Positions 1 to 9,633 of a DNA stretch of 64,000 nucleotides are shown here, one piece after another. The stretch's first letter is position 1. Each line of letters opens with the position of its first letter. The translations under genes and the position numbers were made by a program. The notes beneath the pieces were generated by a model that did no database searches, had not been told where the DNA came from, and saw only the letters and a program-made list of their open reading frames with translations. This DNA is from Aliterella atlantica CENA595 (lineage in GTDB: Bacteria > Cyanobacteriota > Cyanobacteriia > Cyanobacteriales > Chroococcidiopsidaceae). The DNA lies in the NCBI RefSeq assembly GCF_000952155.1, contig NZ_JYON01000002.1:1-64000 (forward strand). The letters are read 5' to 3'.

Positions 1-137
1 TCTTGGTTTCAACGCAAGTACAGAAGACTCGTTGTCCGATGGGAACGTTTGAAGGTGTGTTTTGATGCTTTCCTCCTCCTAGCCTGTTCCTATATTTGGT
101 TTCCAAAGTTAGTGGGATAGGTTCATAGAGGGTCGCA

Positions 138-239
138 TTACTCATCTATACGTGCATTCTCTTGGCGGCGAATCAATGCTAGTTTTTCTTCCCAATCTTC
201 AAAACTAGGATCGTCAGCAAAAATTCCTGCATACTGCAT
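138..239 (-). pseudogene. possible antitoxin C-terminal remnant
   Basis: A minus-strand reading frame encodes a short acidic tail beginning MQYAGIFADDPSFEDWEEKL and ending ENARIDE. The pattern FAGIFxDDPxF is common at the C-terminus of small cyanobacterial antitoxin-like proteins, so this may be the end of such a gene. The frame stays open upstream (to the right), but I see no convincing start or N-terminal domain there, and a neighbouring frame carries another open stretch. A decayed or frameshifted gene fits best. No toxin is visible next to it. Low certainty. Confidence 0.3.
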
Positions 240-727
240 CAGAAATCTTGGAGAGTGAGTTTTATTCGTAGGGTCAAGCTCAATTGTAGTAGTTTGGGGA
301 AGCTCAATATTGCAACCTGCAATGCTTCTGTACAGTCGCGGACTTTGTTAATAGTGGCAACGGGACCAACCGTTAAATATGAATTTGCATTTGTACAAAG
401 TATACTACTTGCGGTTAAGATTCATGATAATTTTTCCTGATTTATTCTATTTATTTTAGATATCTGTAAGAGTAAAAATTCACAGTTATTAAAAACATCG
501 CTCTTTAAAAATATAATTAACAAACTATTTAACCCTTGCTGGACAAGCAACAAACAAATTTTTTACATTAATAAATATAGTTAAATTAAACACATAAGTT
601 ATTTTTAAAAACTTGCTATATTAGCTAATTAGTTACGATACCCGACTGAACCTAAAACTTTATTTCAAGCATCTACCTACGTACGCACGCTTAAAAACTT
701 CACACTACTATAAAGCGAACTACTCTA
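240..727. other. AT-rich intergenic region before the multicopper oxidase
   Basis: No convincing gene. A 61-codon plus-strand frame at 255-440 has no recognisable composition and no clear ribosome binding site, and is judged spurious. From about 440 the sequence is strongly AT-rich, and it probably holds the promoter of the oxidase gene at 728, but I cannot pick one -35/-10 pair with confidence. Confidence 0.5.
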
Positions 728-2230
728 ATGGCGAATCTAAATAGACGGGATGCACTGAAGCTAGGAGCGCTAGCTAGCGGCTCATTACTGCTGCCTATAT
801 CCTGTCAAAGTCGCAGTTATGCAAAAGATGCTGGCAGTCCTCAAGTTAGACCTTTCACCCAGCAACTACGCATTCCACCAGTGCTTAGTCCTGTTCGTAG
901 CGATGATACTACCGATTACTACGAAGTTACGATGAGGAGAGCTACGGTCGAGATTCTACCAGGGCTAAAAACAGAGATTTGGGGATATAACGGTATAGCT
1001 CCTGGTCCGACAATTAAACAACGCAGAGATCGGCAATCAGTAGTTAGATTCATCAATAATAGCGTAGGCACGCCAACTTCAGTACACTTGCACGGGATGG
1101 CATCGCTGCCTCAGTATGACGGCTATGCTGAAGACTTTACTAACCCAGGTCAGTACAAAGACTATATCTATCCCAATAACCGTCCTGCTACCTTGTGGTA
1201 TCACGACCATGCACTGCATAACACTGCCCGCAACGTATATATGGGTTTAGCAGGTTTGTATTTGGTTTATGATGACCTTGAACTTGGCTTACCTTTACCA
1301 AAAAACGAGTACGACGTGCCGCTAGTTATTCAAGATAAGCAGTTTAGCTCTAGGGGTAGTTTAATCTTTGATGACCAAGGCGAAAAGAGTCAAATGGGCG
1401 ATGTAATTCTCGTCAATGGCGTACCTTGGCCCAATATGAAAGTAGCCAACCGCAAGTATCGCTTCCGCATCTTAAACGGCTCGGCTTCGCGTTCTTATAA
1501 TCTTTCTCTTAGTACGAGTGAACCTTTTACTATCATTGGTACAGATGCAGGGTTAGTCGGTGCGCCAGTTCAAGTGAGCAATTTTCGCATTGGTATGGCT
1601 GAACGCTACGAGGTGATTATTGACTTTTCTAAGTATAAAGTCGGCACTAAGATCGTTGTTCATAACGATCATCCAGATAACAACATAGAGTACGACGGCA
1701 CAGATCGAATTATGCAGTTTGAGGTTGTGCGGACAGAAAGCGACCCTAGCTCTATTCCTCCAAACCTGCGCGACTATCAACCTATTGCCGAATCATTAGC
1801 AGTAAGGACTCGTGAATTTAGGTACGAGCGCTCTAATGGTTTGTGGGTAATTAATGGCAAAACATGGGACATACAGCGATTTGATGCTAATCCGCAACTT
1901 GGCGATGTAGAAATCTGGAGAATCTTCAACAATTCAGGCGGCTGGTTCCACCCCATCCATATACATTTAATAGATATGCAACTTCTCGATCGCGATGGCA
2001 AGCCGCCATTTGCTTATGAAAGAGGTTGGAAGGATGTATTTTATGTTGGTGAAAATGAGTCTTTGCGGGTGATTGGCAGGTTTGGACCGAATACTGGTGC
2101 ATATATGAGCCACTGCCATAATACAGTTCATGAAGACCACGACATGATGAACCAATTTATGGTAGGCACAGGCGGTCCCGATCCAATTACTACCGCTCCA
2201 GCGCAACCACTACCAGCACCACCGCTATAA
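728..2230 (+). CDS. multicopper oxidase (CotA/bilirubin oxidase type)
   Basis: Exported multicopper oxidase that would couple oxidation of phenols, bilins or metal ions to reduction of O2 to water. All four copper-binding stretches are present: HLHG (residues 120-123), WYHDH (157-161), HPIHIH (408-413) and HCHNTVHEDHDMM (462-474), whose terminal Met residues include the expected axial ligand of the type 1 copper. The N-terminus has a twin-arginine signal (RRDALK, residues 6-11) with a possible lipobox LPISC (22-26), so the enzyme may be lipid-anchored. The length of 500 residues fits a three-cupredoxin-domain enzyme, and the C-terminus ends in a short Pro/Ala-rich tail. The natural substrate cannot be told from sequence. 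It stands alone, followed by a terminator-like hairpin. Confidence 0.9.
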   Translation: MANLNRRDALKLGALASGSLLLPISCQSRSYAKDAGSPQVRPFTQQLRIPPVLSPVRSDDTTDYYEVTMRRATVEILPGLKTEIWGYNGIAPGPTIKQRRDRQSVVRFINNSVGTPTSVHLHGMASLPQYDGYAEDFTNPGQYKDYIYPNNRPATLWYHDHALHNTARNVYMGLAGLYLVYDDLELGLPLPKNEYDVPLVIQDKQFSSRGSLIFDDQGEKSQMGDVILVNGVPWPNMKVANRKYRFRILNGSASRSYNLSLSTSEPFTIIGTDAGLVGAPVQVSNFRIGMAERYEVIIDFSKYKVGTKIVVHNDHPDNNIEYDGTDRIMQFEVVRTESDPSSIPPNLRDYQPIAESLAVRTREFRYERSNGLWVINGKTWDIQRFDANPQLGDVEIWRIFNNSGGWFHPIHIHLIDMQLLDRDGKPPFAYERGWKDVFYVGENESLRVIGRFGPNTGAYMSHCHNTVHEDHDMMNQFMVGTGGPDPITTAPAQPLPAPPL

Positions 2231-2258
2231 ATTACTACTACATAACTACATCAAAAGA

Positions 2259-2285
2259 ACCGCTACAGACTCAATAAGTAGCGGT
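2259..2285 (+). terminator. rho-independent-like terminator after the oxidase gene
   Basis: Stem ACCGCTAC (2259-2266) pairs with GTAGCGGT (2278-2285) around an 11-nt loop, and is followed by GCTTTATT. It lies about 30 nt after the oxidase stop codon. The rest of the gap to 2547 shows no gene. Confidence 0.55.
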
Positions 2286-2547
2286 GCTTTATTCATAACT
2301 ATCATTGAGAAAATTGCGAGTATAAGCGCAGCCGACAAAACTAGGGTATTTTTTCCAAGGTAATGGTAGATTAAGTTCTAGATTGCTCTAATACAGATCG
2401 CAAACGCAAGTTAATGCACCGCCGAAAACAGCTTTAGTTGTCACCTCAAAAGTTGAATATCATCTGCAAATAGCACTCAAACAAGTGAAGTTAAATTTTT
2501 GACTGCGATGTGATATTTGAATAACGCAGCGTAAAGGTGGAACTATA

Positions 2548-5181
2548 GTGTTAAGCGCGAACAAGTTTTTTGGTGGGTTGCTGGTAGTAAGTATTAGTTT
2601 AATTGCGATGGTCGCAGAGCGTTTGCGAAGCATGGTCGTAGAGCATACCGCCGAAGGCATCGCGCTGCCAATTGCTCAATCTACTCAAGCGCAGACACAA
2701 TCGCAGCAGCAAATACAACAACTGCTAGAGCAAGCATCGCAACAAAGAGAGCAAGGTGAATCTCAAGCGGAGATTGCTACATACCAACAAGTTCTCACAC
2801 TAGCAAGGCAATTCAAAGATCGAGAGGCTGAAGCTATTGCCCTGCAAAGCCTTGGTTTTGTTTATCAAAATATTGGACAGCCGCGCCAATCGTTAGAATT
2901 TTATAATCAAGCTCTTCCTTTTTTGCGAGCAATTAACAATCGCGAGCAAGAGGCTGTCACCTTGAGCAATATTGGTTTAGTTTACAATACCTTGGGGCAA
3001 CCTCAAAAAGCCCTAGAGTATTTGATCGCAGCCTTATCGATCGCTAAAACAGCAGGCGATCGCCCAAGAGTTGCTACTACCCTAAATAATATCGGTTTAG
3101 TTTACGACAACATCGGACAACCCCAAAAAGCCTTAGAATATTACGACTCGGCTTTACCAATTGCCAAAGAAGTAAGCGATCGCGAGCAGGAGTATACTAC
3201 TTTAAATAATATTGGCTCTGTCTACGATACCCTTGGGCAAACTCAAAAAGCCTTAGAATATTACGATGCTGCTTTGCCCATCGCTAGAGAACTAGGCGAT
3301 CGCTCAGGCGTTGCCAGCATTTTGAATAATATCGGTTTGGCTTACGATGCTCTAAAGCAACCCCAGCAAGCCCTAAAACATTACAACGCCGCCTTACCAA
3401 TTGCCCAAGAAGTAGGCAACAGGTCTAAAGAAGCCATCATTCTAAATAATATTGGTTTAGCTAACGACAACATCGGAGAGCCTCGACAAGCGTTAGCATC
3501 TTACGAAGCTGCTTTACCAATTGCTAGAGAAGCAGGAAATAGCCTTCAAGAAGCTACTACTTTAAGTAACATTGGTGCAGCCTATGATGCCCTCAATCAA
3601 CCTCAAAAAGCCTTGGAATATTACAACGCCGCTTTACCAATTCGGAGAAAAGTAGGCGATCGCATAGGAGAAGTAGCTACCCTAAGTAATATCGGCGCAG
3701 CCTACCGAGATAATAACCAACCGACAAAAGCGATCGAAAACTCTCAACAATCTTTGGAAATCGCCTTACAAATTCGTGCAGGGCTAAAGCGAGAGAATCG
3801 CCAAGCATTTTTGCAGAGCATCCGAGGAACGGGAGTTGGTTTAGTTGACTTACTTATAAATCAAAAACAACCAGAACGTGCATACCAATGGGTAAACCTA
3901 ATTACTACAGCCGATCTTGTTGATTACTCTCGTTTGATCGATGCTAAAGTTGCCAATCCCCAAGCACAACAAGCAATTGCAAAATGGAATCAATCTAACC
4001 GCCGCTTAGAAAGCTTGCGCCAGCAATTGCAAGAACAATTTTCTCCCGATCTATCAGCGCAAATCAATGCTTTGCAGGCTGAAGTTAATCAACAAGCTGA
4101 AATTATCTCCCGCCAGTTCCCAGAAGTTGCTGAACTATTTGAAACTAAACCTACTGATATTGCTAAGTTAAGAGCTAATATTCCTGCAGGAACAGTTGTT
4201 ATTCAACCTGTATTACTCACCAGAGTCAATAAAGTTCCAGATACGATCGCTCTATTTGTCCTCACCAAAGATAAATTAACAGTTACGCAACAAAAAATCG
4301 CTCCTCAAGCTTTTGATGAGTTAGTTACTCGATACCGCCAAGAACTAACCGATGGCAGATTCAAGAAGTACCGCGCTACTAGCACCAAGCTTTATGACAT
4401 CCTGATTCGCCCTATAAAAGCCCAAATTCAAGTCGCCTCTACCAAACAACTAAGTATTATTGCTACAGGCAAACTGCGCTATATTCCTTTTGAAACGCTA
4501 CTCGATCGCCAAACGGGCAAGTATTTGATTCAAAAATACCCCATCAATAATCTCACTCGCCTTTCAAGTCGTCCTTTGCCACCAAACAAACAAAAGTCAA
4601 CAATGCTTGCTCTAGGCAATCCTTTTCCCAATGATAGACGCAGCTTGCCAGGAGCAGAAGATGAAATCAAAAGTATTACTTCAGTTCTACCAGGTAGTGA
4701 GGCTCATTTAGGTGTTGAGGCTAAACTCAATACTTTTACTACTGTTGCTCCTCGATTCCCGATTTTGCACCTAGCGACTCACGGCTGTTTTCGTCCTGGT
4801 GGCTGTCCTGACTTGAAGTTAGAAGCTAATACTATCTTATTTCGCGATCGCAACTTTCAAATCGCCGATGCTGCAATACTTGGACTCAAAAATACTAATT
4901 TAGTGGTATTAAGCGCTTGTCAAACTGCTGTCCAAGCCAACTCTAATGGGGAAGAATTTGCTGGTATTGCCTACCTATTTGAACGTGCTGGTGCGCGTTC
5001 TGTAATTGCTAGCCTGTGGTTAGTTAAAGATAAGGAAACCAAGGAATTAATGATTAACTTCTACCAAAATCTGCAAAAGGGTACGACTAAAGGCGAAGCA
5101 TTGCGTCAAGCAAAGTTGAGTTTAATTGATAAACATCCTTTATATTGGTCGTCATTCATCTTAATTGGAGATGCACGTTAA
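2548..5181 (+). CDS. TPR-CHAT protein (caspase-like fold)
   Basis: A large protein with a long TPR array followed by a C-terminal CHAT domain. About eight repeats of the form LNNIGLVYDxxGQPQKALEYY fill residues ~70-395, then a helical linker leads to the CHAT domain (~560-877). The putative catalytic dyad of this clan is visible: His745 in HLATHG and Cys791 in LSACQTA. CHAT proteins are caspase/separase-like proteases; in cyanobacteria such TPR-CHAT proteins are common but mostly without known targets. The start is GTG (VLSANKFFGG) and the first ~40 residues look like a signal peptide disrupted by a 19-codon insertion (see the repeat at 2605-2663). The next gene, carbonic anhydrase, is 104 nt downstream and probably separate. 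Confidence 0.85.
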   Translation: MLSANKFFGGLLVVSISLIAMVAERLRSMVVEHTAEGIALPIAQSTQAQTQSQQQIQQLLEQASQQREQGESQAEIATYQQVLTLARQFKDREAEAIALQSLGFVYQNIGQPRQSLEFYNQALPFLRAINNREQEAVTLSNIGLVYNTLGQPQKALEYLIAALSIAKTAGDRPRVATTLNNIGLVYDNIGQPQKALEYYDSALPIAKEVSDREQEYTTLNNIGSVYDTLGQTQKALEYYDAALPIARELGDRSGVASILNNIGLAYDALKQPQQALKHYNAALPIAQEVGNRSKEAIILNNIGLANDNIGEPRQALASYEAALPIAREAGNSLQEATTLSNIGAAYDALNQPQKALEYYNAALPIRRKVGDRIGEVATLSNIGAAYRDNNQPTKAIENSQQSLEIALQIRAGLKRENRQAFLQSIRGTGVGLVDLLINQKQPERAYQWVNLITTADLVDYSRLIDAKVANPQAQQAIAKWNQSNRRLESLRQQLQEQFSPDLSAQINALQAEVNQQAEIISRQFPEVAELFETKPTDIAKLRANIPAGTVVIQPVLLTRVNKVPDTIALFVLTKDKLTVTQQKIAPQAFDELVTRYRQELTDGRFKKYRATSTKLYDILIRPIKAQIQVASTKQLSIIATGKLRYIPFETLLDRQTGKYLIQKYPINNLTRLSSRPLPPNKQKSTMLALGNPFPNDRRSLPGAEDEIKSITSVLPGSEAHLGVEAKLNTFTTVAPRFPILHLATHGCFRPGGCPDLKLEANTILFRDRNFQIADAAILGLKNTNLVVLSACQTAVQANSNGEEFAGIAYLFERAGARSVIASLWLVKDKETKELMINFYQNLQKGTTKGEALRQAKLSLIDKHPLYWSSFILIGDAR
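2605..2663. repeat. small dispersed repeat inserted in frame
   Basis: A block bounded by inverted GCGATG (2605-2610) and CATCGC (2658-2663) sits inside the signal-peptide region of the TPR-CHAT gene. It encodes MVAERLRSMVVEHTAEGIA, and the codons for Ile-Ala occur on both sides, as if 57 nt had been added between SLIA and LPIAQS. Blocks with the words CGCAGAGCGTTTGCGAAGC and CCGCCGAAGGCATCGC resemble small dispersed repeats of cyanobacteria. Genome-wide copies cannot be checked here. Confidence 0.6.
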
Positions 5182-5285
5182 CTACAACTGGCTAACGTTC
5201 TTGGATTCAGTAGAAAAAACTTAGCCAAAAGACAGCAACTTGAGAGACAATCTATTTACTTATGCAAAAACCATAAATTTATCTT

Positions 5286-6113
5286 ATGCGGAAGCTAATT
5301 AAAGGGCTGCGCGCCTTCAAAGACAATTACTATTCCAACCACCTAGAACTATTTGAAAAGCTAACTCACGCTCAAAAGCCTAGAGTCTTATTCATTACTT
5401 GCTCGGATTCAAGAATCGATCCTAACTTAATTACTCAAGCTGCTGTAGGGGAACTTTTCGTTATTCGCAATGCAGGGAATATCATTCCCCCATTTGGCGC
5501 GACTAATGGTGGCGAAGGTGCAACTGTCGAATATGCCGTTCATGCTTTAGGTATCGAGCAAATCGTTGTTTGCGGACATTCGCACTGCGGCGCGATGAAA
5601 GGGCTGCTGAAATTAAATAAGTTGCAACAGGATATGCCCCTTGTCTACAACTGGCTGCAATATGCAGAATCTACTCGGAGGCTGGTACAAGAAAACTACA
5701 ACAGCTACTCAGAAGAGGAATTGGTAGAAATTGCTGTAGCTGAGAACGTACTAACGCAAATTGAAAACCTTAAAACTTACCCCGTGGTTCGTTCTAAGCT
5801 GTATCAAGGTAAACTACAAATTTATGCCTGGATTTATCACTTAGAAACAGGCGAAGTGTTAGCTTACGATCCTCAAAGTCACGCCTATGTAGCTCCTCAA
5901 AGCCAACTAATGAATGGCGATACAACAGAGTCAATTGAAACTAGAATCGCCAATACCAGCGCTCCTATAGTTGCGTGTGAATTTCCCAGCCGTCACAAAC
6001 AGCGCCAAGTCGCCCACAATACAGCCAATAATGATGGCGATACCTTACCAGATATGTGGCTATCACCACAACAAGCAGAACGGATCTACAGAGGTTCTAA
6101 CGGTAATAGATAA
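5286..6113 (+). CDS. ccaA: beta-carbonic anhydrase, carboxysomal CcaA/IcfA type
   Basis: Beta-class carbonic anhydrase interconverting CO2 and bicarbonate. The zinc ligands Cys39, His98 and Cys101 are present, as is the Asp41/Arg43 pair in CSDSR and the GHSHCGAM signature. The catalytic domain covers residues 1-~200. A C-terminal extension of about 75 residues, ending near the motif LPDMWLSPQQAERIYRG, gives a total of 275, the length expected of carboxysomal CcaA, where that tail mediates recruitment to the shell complex. The carboxysome location is inferred from this extension; no ccm genes lie nearby. Confidence 0.8.
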   Translation: MRKLIKGLRAFKDNYYSNHLELFEKLTHAQKPRVLFITCSDSRIDPNLITQAAVGELFVIRNAGNIIPPFGATNGGEGATVEYAVHALGIEQIVVCGHSHCGAMKGLLKLNKLQQDMPLVYNWLQYAESTRRLVQENYNSYSEEELVEIAVAENVLTQIENLKTYPVVRSKLYQGKLQIYAWIYHLETGEVLAYDPQSHAYVAPQSQLMNGDTTESIETRIANTSAPIVACEFPSRHKQRQVAHNTANNDGDTLPDMWLSPQQAERIYRGSNGNR

Positions 6114-6127
6114 AAGCGATCGCCCAT

Positions 6128-7186
6128 CTAGCCCGCTAACATTGTAGAAGATAGAGATTGACTAACTTCCTGGAGTTTTTGGGCGACTTTGCCGTTAGTT
6201 AATAACTCTTCTGTCATCGCTATCCCCGATCGCATATCTTCGCAAATACCGCTACGCCACAGATAAAACCCGCCGTTCCACAAAGCAGTTTGCATCAATT
6301 CTGATGGTTTACCTTGCAAGATTGCTTGCATATCTGCTACTGTCTGAGCAGTAGACTCAAAAGGGACATTTTTGCTGGCAAAGTCGTAATCGCGGGCGCT
6401 CAGGTGTAAGTGTTCTACCAAAGTATTATCGGCAAATACGCCCACAATCGCCGTGCGATCGCGCGGTAACTCACAACTTCCTTCTAATCCCTTAACCGTT
6501 GTAAAACTACTGATTCCCCGCAGCGATAAAGCGCCTTGAAACATTCCTTCTGTGGGCGGATGAACAAAACCTGCAACTATACGGGCATCCTCAGCATAAG
6601 GACACCAAATTAATTCCATCGTCGCCAACGGCGGACGCTTGCCAATTTGATCGCGGTAATCGAATATAGTTTGCGCTTGAGGAAAGTGTTGGGGTAAATA
6701 GACAAATCCGATCCCAGTTGTTGCAAATACCCTTTGCGTTTCAGCTAGAGATAGCTTGCTAAAATCTACTCCTAAGCCTTGCCACAAATCGATTAATGGT
6801 ACTCCGTACTTAGTCGGCATGCGATCGCTACCATGCATAATTACAGGTTGCCCCACAGTAGCTAGCAATAAAACAATTATCGGACTAATTGGTGCAGTCC
6901 GCAACCTGCCATCGTAAGGGATGCCTAAAACGATTGGTTGTAAAGCCGAGTCAATTGCTGTTAGCTTTGGTCCTAACTCGTCATAAGCATCTAGCATTCC
7001 TGCTAATTCTTCCCCAGTTGGACGCTTAATTCTGTGAGCAATCAAAAACGCACCAATTTGCGCTGGAGTCGCTTCTTGCAATAGCATCATTTTTGCTGCT
7101 GCCATTGCCTCAGCGCGAGTCAAATCCTCGCCTGTATGAACTCCGCTACCTACTTTTTTTAGTAAATCTCTAAATGCATTACTCAT
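6128..7186 (-). CDS. cnaT: CnaT-like glycosyltransferase-family (TrpD-like) protein
   Basis: Member of the anthranilate phosphoribosyltransferase superfamily: an N-terminal helical domain (RAEAMAAAKMMLLQEATPAQ) and a C-terminal alpha/beta domain. It lacks the GTGGD phosphate loop of true TrpD and has GIPYDGRLRTAP instead, so a normal TrpD reaction is unlikely. In Anabaena a TrpD-like protein, CnaT, is needed for full expression of the nitrate-assimilation (nir) operon and is encoded with ntcB and nirB. The same three-gene neighbourhood occurs here: it follows the LysR gene on the same strand, 30 nt downstream of it. The name rests on that synteny plus family membership. Its biochemical activity is unknown. 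Confidence 0.72.
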   Translation of the reverse strand: MSNAFRDLLKKVGSGVHTGEDLTRAEAMAAAKMMLLQEATPAQIGAFLIAHRIKRPTGEELAGMLDAYDELGPKLTAIDSALQPIVLGIPYDGRLRTAPISPIIVLLLATVGQPVIMHGSDRMPTKYGVPLIDLWQGLGVDFSKLSLAETQRVFATTGIGFVYLPQHFPQAQTIFDYRDQIGKRPPLATMELIWCPYAEDARIVAGFVHPPTEGMFQGALSLRGISSFTTVKGLEGSCELPRDRTAIVGVFADNTLVEHLHLSARDYDFASKNVPFESTAQTVADMQAILQGKPSELMQTALWNGGFYLWRSGICEDMRSGIAMTEELLTNGKVAQKLQEVSQSLSSTMLAG

Positions 7187-7216
7187 AAATGTTACTGCGC
7201 GAATAGCGGATATCTA

Positions 7217-8149
7217 TCATACAGAAATCTTTTCTACTTTGATTTGAGATTCTGTAGATAAAGATGCTTGCACCAAATCCCAGAAGCGGCGAATCGGTGG
7301 AATATTTAGTCTGTCTTGAGTCGTCACCATCACAACCCGACGAGTCAAACTAGGGTGTTCGTTATCCAAAGCACGAACGACAAGAGTTGGATCGTGGCGT
7401 GCTTCTACTAATGCAGATTGCGGCAGTAAAGCAACCATTTCTCCTTGACGCACTACACCACGAAAAGCATCAAGAGTGTTTACTTCTAACACTGCTTGCA
7501 AAGTTGCTCCCAAGCGCTCAAACCGATCTTGTACCAAACGTTGCATCCCGTAGCCATCTTTAAATACTACTTGGGGATAGCAAGTTAATTCCAGCCAAGG
7601 TATCGATTCATACTGAGTCAGTGGGTGATTTGCACCCATTAAAACCTCTATTGGTTCATCGTATAGCACTTGCACGACCATTTCTGGACTTGCTAGCAAA
7701 AAGCGATTGTTCATGACGATCGCCAAATCTACCATGCCATCTTTTAGCACCTTCAAAGCGCGATCGCTACCCAAGGAAGTCACCCGCAATTGTACTTCAG
7801 GGTAATCTCGACAAAATTGCTGCAAAATCGGCGGTAAATAGTGAGAACAAATCGAATGTATGGCTGCAACACATAACTCCGGCTGCTTACCTGCAATTAA
7901 GTCTGATAATTCTGCTGTAGCATTGCGCCATTCTTGGCAAATTTTCCGCACGCGCGGCAAAAAACGTTCGCCCCCCAACGTCAAAGTTGTAGCCGCATTG
8001 CGGTGAAATAAAGACAAACCCAAATCTGCCTCTAAAGCTTGGATTTGTCTGCTAATAGTTGATTGAGTAACGCCACATTTACGTGCTGCTTGTTGAAAAC
8101 TGCCCGTTTCTGCGATCGCCAAAAAAGCTTGCAACTGTTCTAGCCGCAT
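7217..8149 (-). CDS. ntcB: LysR-type regulator NtcB
   Basis: LysR-family transcription factor of 310 residues. The N-terminal winged HTH is clear (LQAFLAIAETGSFQQAARKC then GVTQSTISRQIQALEADLGL), followed by a substrate-binding effector domain. The N-terminus beginning MRLEQLQAFLA is characteristic of NtcB, the nitrite-responsive activator of nitrate-assimilation genes. An upstream ATG adding MIQATNK exists at 8170, but MRLEQL is the usual family start. It is flanked by cnaT downstream and nirB upstream (76 nt away), all on the minus strand, which strengthens the call. The structural nir/nrt/nar genes are not in the window. Confidence 0.8.
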   Translation of the reverse strand: MRLEQLQAFLAIAETGSFQQAARKCGVTQSTISRQIQALEADLGLSLFHRNAATTLTLGGERFLPRVRKICQEWRNATAELSDLIAGKQPELCVAAIHSICSHYLPPILQQFCRDYPEVQLRVTSLGSDRALKVLKDGMVDLAIVMNNRFLLASPEMVVQVLYDEPIEVLMGANHPLTQYESIPWLELTCYPQVVFKDGYGMQRLVQDRFERLGATLQAVLEVNTLDAFRGVVRQGEMVALLPQSALVEARHDPTLVVRALDNEHPSLTRRVVMVTTQDRLNIPPIRRFWDLVQASLSTESQIKVEKISV

Positions 8150-8225
8150 TTTATTGGTAGCCTGAATCACATTATTGGCTAAATTTTAAATTACCCGATT
8201 TGCGACTATTTTTTAGTAGAAATTG

Positions 8226-9536
8226 TTACCGTAGTGACCATTCGCTAAGAGCGATCGCTATTCCTTGTTTTAATTCTGGAGAAATTCTACCGTCATGATG
8301 TATTTGCTGTAATTGTTGGTATGCCTTTACAGGTGCTAGTTGCTGCAATGCAGCGATAACGTGCAACCTAACACTTGTATCGGTAGTAGCGAGTAAATTT
8401 ATTAAGGGATCTATTGCCCGAAGATCGCCTAAAAGCCCTAAAGACAGAGCGATCGCACCTTTAATACTTTCTGGTAAATTGCTTATTTGTGGCGATTGTA
8501 GAGCTTCTATAAGTATTTGTGCAGCTACCTGCGTTAAATCTAATTGTTCTATTTGTCCGAGAACCTTGACAATTTCTTGCCACAATGGCAAAGATGACTG
8601 TTCGTGTAAGTAAAAATTTAAATGTTGCAAGCAAGCATAAGTTTCTATCCTACCCAGAGCGCGGATGCATTCCAATTGTAGATTTAGCGGCGTATGCGGA
8701 GACTGTAAAACCCGATCTAATGCTTTTGCCGCCTCATCAGTCCCCAACCTGCTTAAAGCGCTTGCAGAGGAACAACAAACGCCGATATTGAAGTCATATA
8801 ACTTCGGTACTAACTTATTTACTAAATCTAGTTCTGCTTTTAAATCGGCGCGAAAACCTAAACCGATAACAGCTTCGCGTCTCACTGGTGCAGCAATATC
8901 GTCTAAAGCTTGCAGCAAAACTGGCGGGATATCAGCATTATGAAAACTACTTAAAGCCTCGATCGCTACCGCTCTGATTGTCGCATCTGGATCTTTGACG
9001 ATGCTAAGTAAAGGAGCAATAATTTCCGAACGACGGATCGATCCAAGCGATCGCACTGCTAACAATCGTGTTTCCTTATTAGCTAACAACTTACTTAGTT
9101 CTGCTACAGCCGAATTGCCAATTTGTCCTAAAGCAGTTGCAGCTATTGCTGTTAGTTCTTCATTATCGGCTGTTTTGAGTAGTTCGACCAAAGCCGCGAT
9201 CGCATTTGGATTGTCAAATTCTCCCAAAATCCGCGCCGCGTACCAACGTAATTCCTCATCTTCCTCTTCATCTTGGGCAATTTCAATTAAAGGGGCGATC
9301 GCTTGTTCTACATTCCCAACTGCTAACTTAGGAAATAACTTTGCTACATCCCAACGCTGCTGAAAATCGCCAGCAATTAAAGCATCTATAGCTAAATCTA
9401 GTAAGCGATCGCGCTCTATCTGGGCATTTTTCTCTGCTACCAATTGCTGCAAGCATTGAATAACTACTGTCCAATTACCTATATTTCGCGCTGACTGCGC
9501 CTGCTGTAATAGCTCAAGTTGTGAATCTATACGCAT
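8226..9536 (-). CDS. nirB: HEAT-repeat protein, NirB-like
   Basis: A 436-residue protein made almost wholly of HEAT/PBS-lyase-type repeats, for example IAALVELLKTADNEELTAIA then ATALGQIGNSAVAELSKLL, from residue ~80 to the end. Such solenoids bind other proteins. In Anabaena the HEAT protein NirB, encoded beside cnaT and ntcB, is needed for maturation or full activity of ferredoxin-nitrite reductase (it is unrelated to enterobacterial NirB). The position as first gene of the nirB-ntcB-cnaT run supports that role. Phycobilin-lyase HEAT proteins are the main alternative, but no phycobilisome genes are near. Confidence 0.6.
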   Translation of the reverse strand: MRIDSQLELLQQAQSARNIGNWTVVIQCLQQLVAEKNAQIERDRLLDLAIDALIAGDFQQRWDVAKLFPKLAVGNVEQAIAPLIEIAQDEEEDEELRWYAARILGEFDNPNAIAALVELLKTADNEELTAIAATALGQIGNSAVAELSKLLANKETRLLAVRSLGSIRRSEIIAPLLSIVKDPDATIRAVAIEALSSFHNADIPPVLLQALDDIAAPVRREAVIGLGFRADLKAELDLVNKLVPKLYDFNIGVCCSSASALSRLGTDEAAKALDRVLQSPHTPLNLQLECIRALGRIETYACLQHLNFYLHEQSSLPLWQEIVKVLGQIEQLDLTQVAAQILIEALQSPQISNLPESIKGAIALSLGLLGDLRAIDPLINLLATTDTSVRLHVIAALQQLAPVKAYQQLQQIHHDGRISPELKQGIAIALSEWSLR

Positions 9537-9633
9537 GAATCAAGGATTGACAAGGGCAAGGCAAACATTACTTTACTTTAATGCTCAGTCTTCCACATTG
9601 ATGTACATTTTTAACTTTTATAAGGAGACTAAC

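Noticed and set aside
255..440. 61-codon plus-strand frame
   Set aside because: No ribosome site or family signal, and it overlaps the antisense remnant at 138-239.
8585..9363. Plus-strand frames opposite nirB
   Set aside because: Low-complexity, Ser/Ala-rich translations that mirror the HEAT repeats of the real gene.
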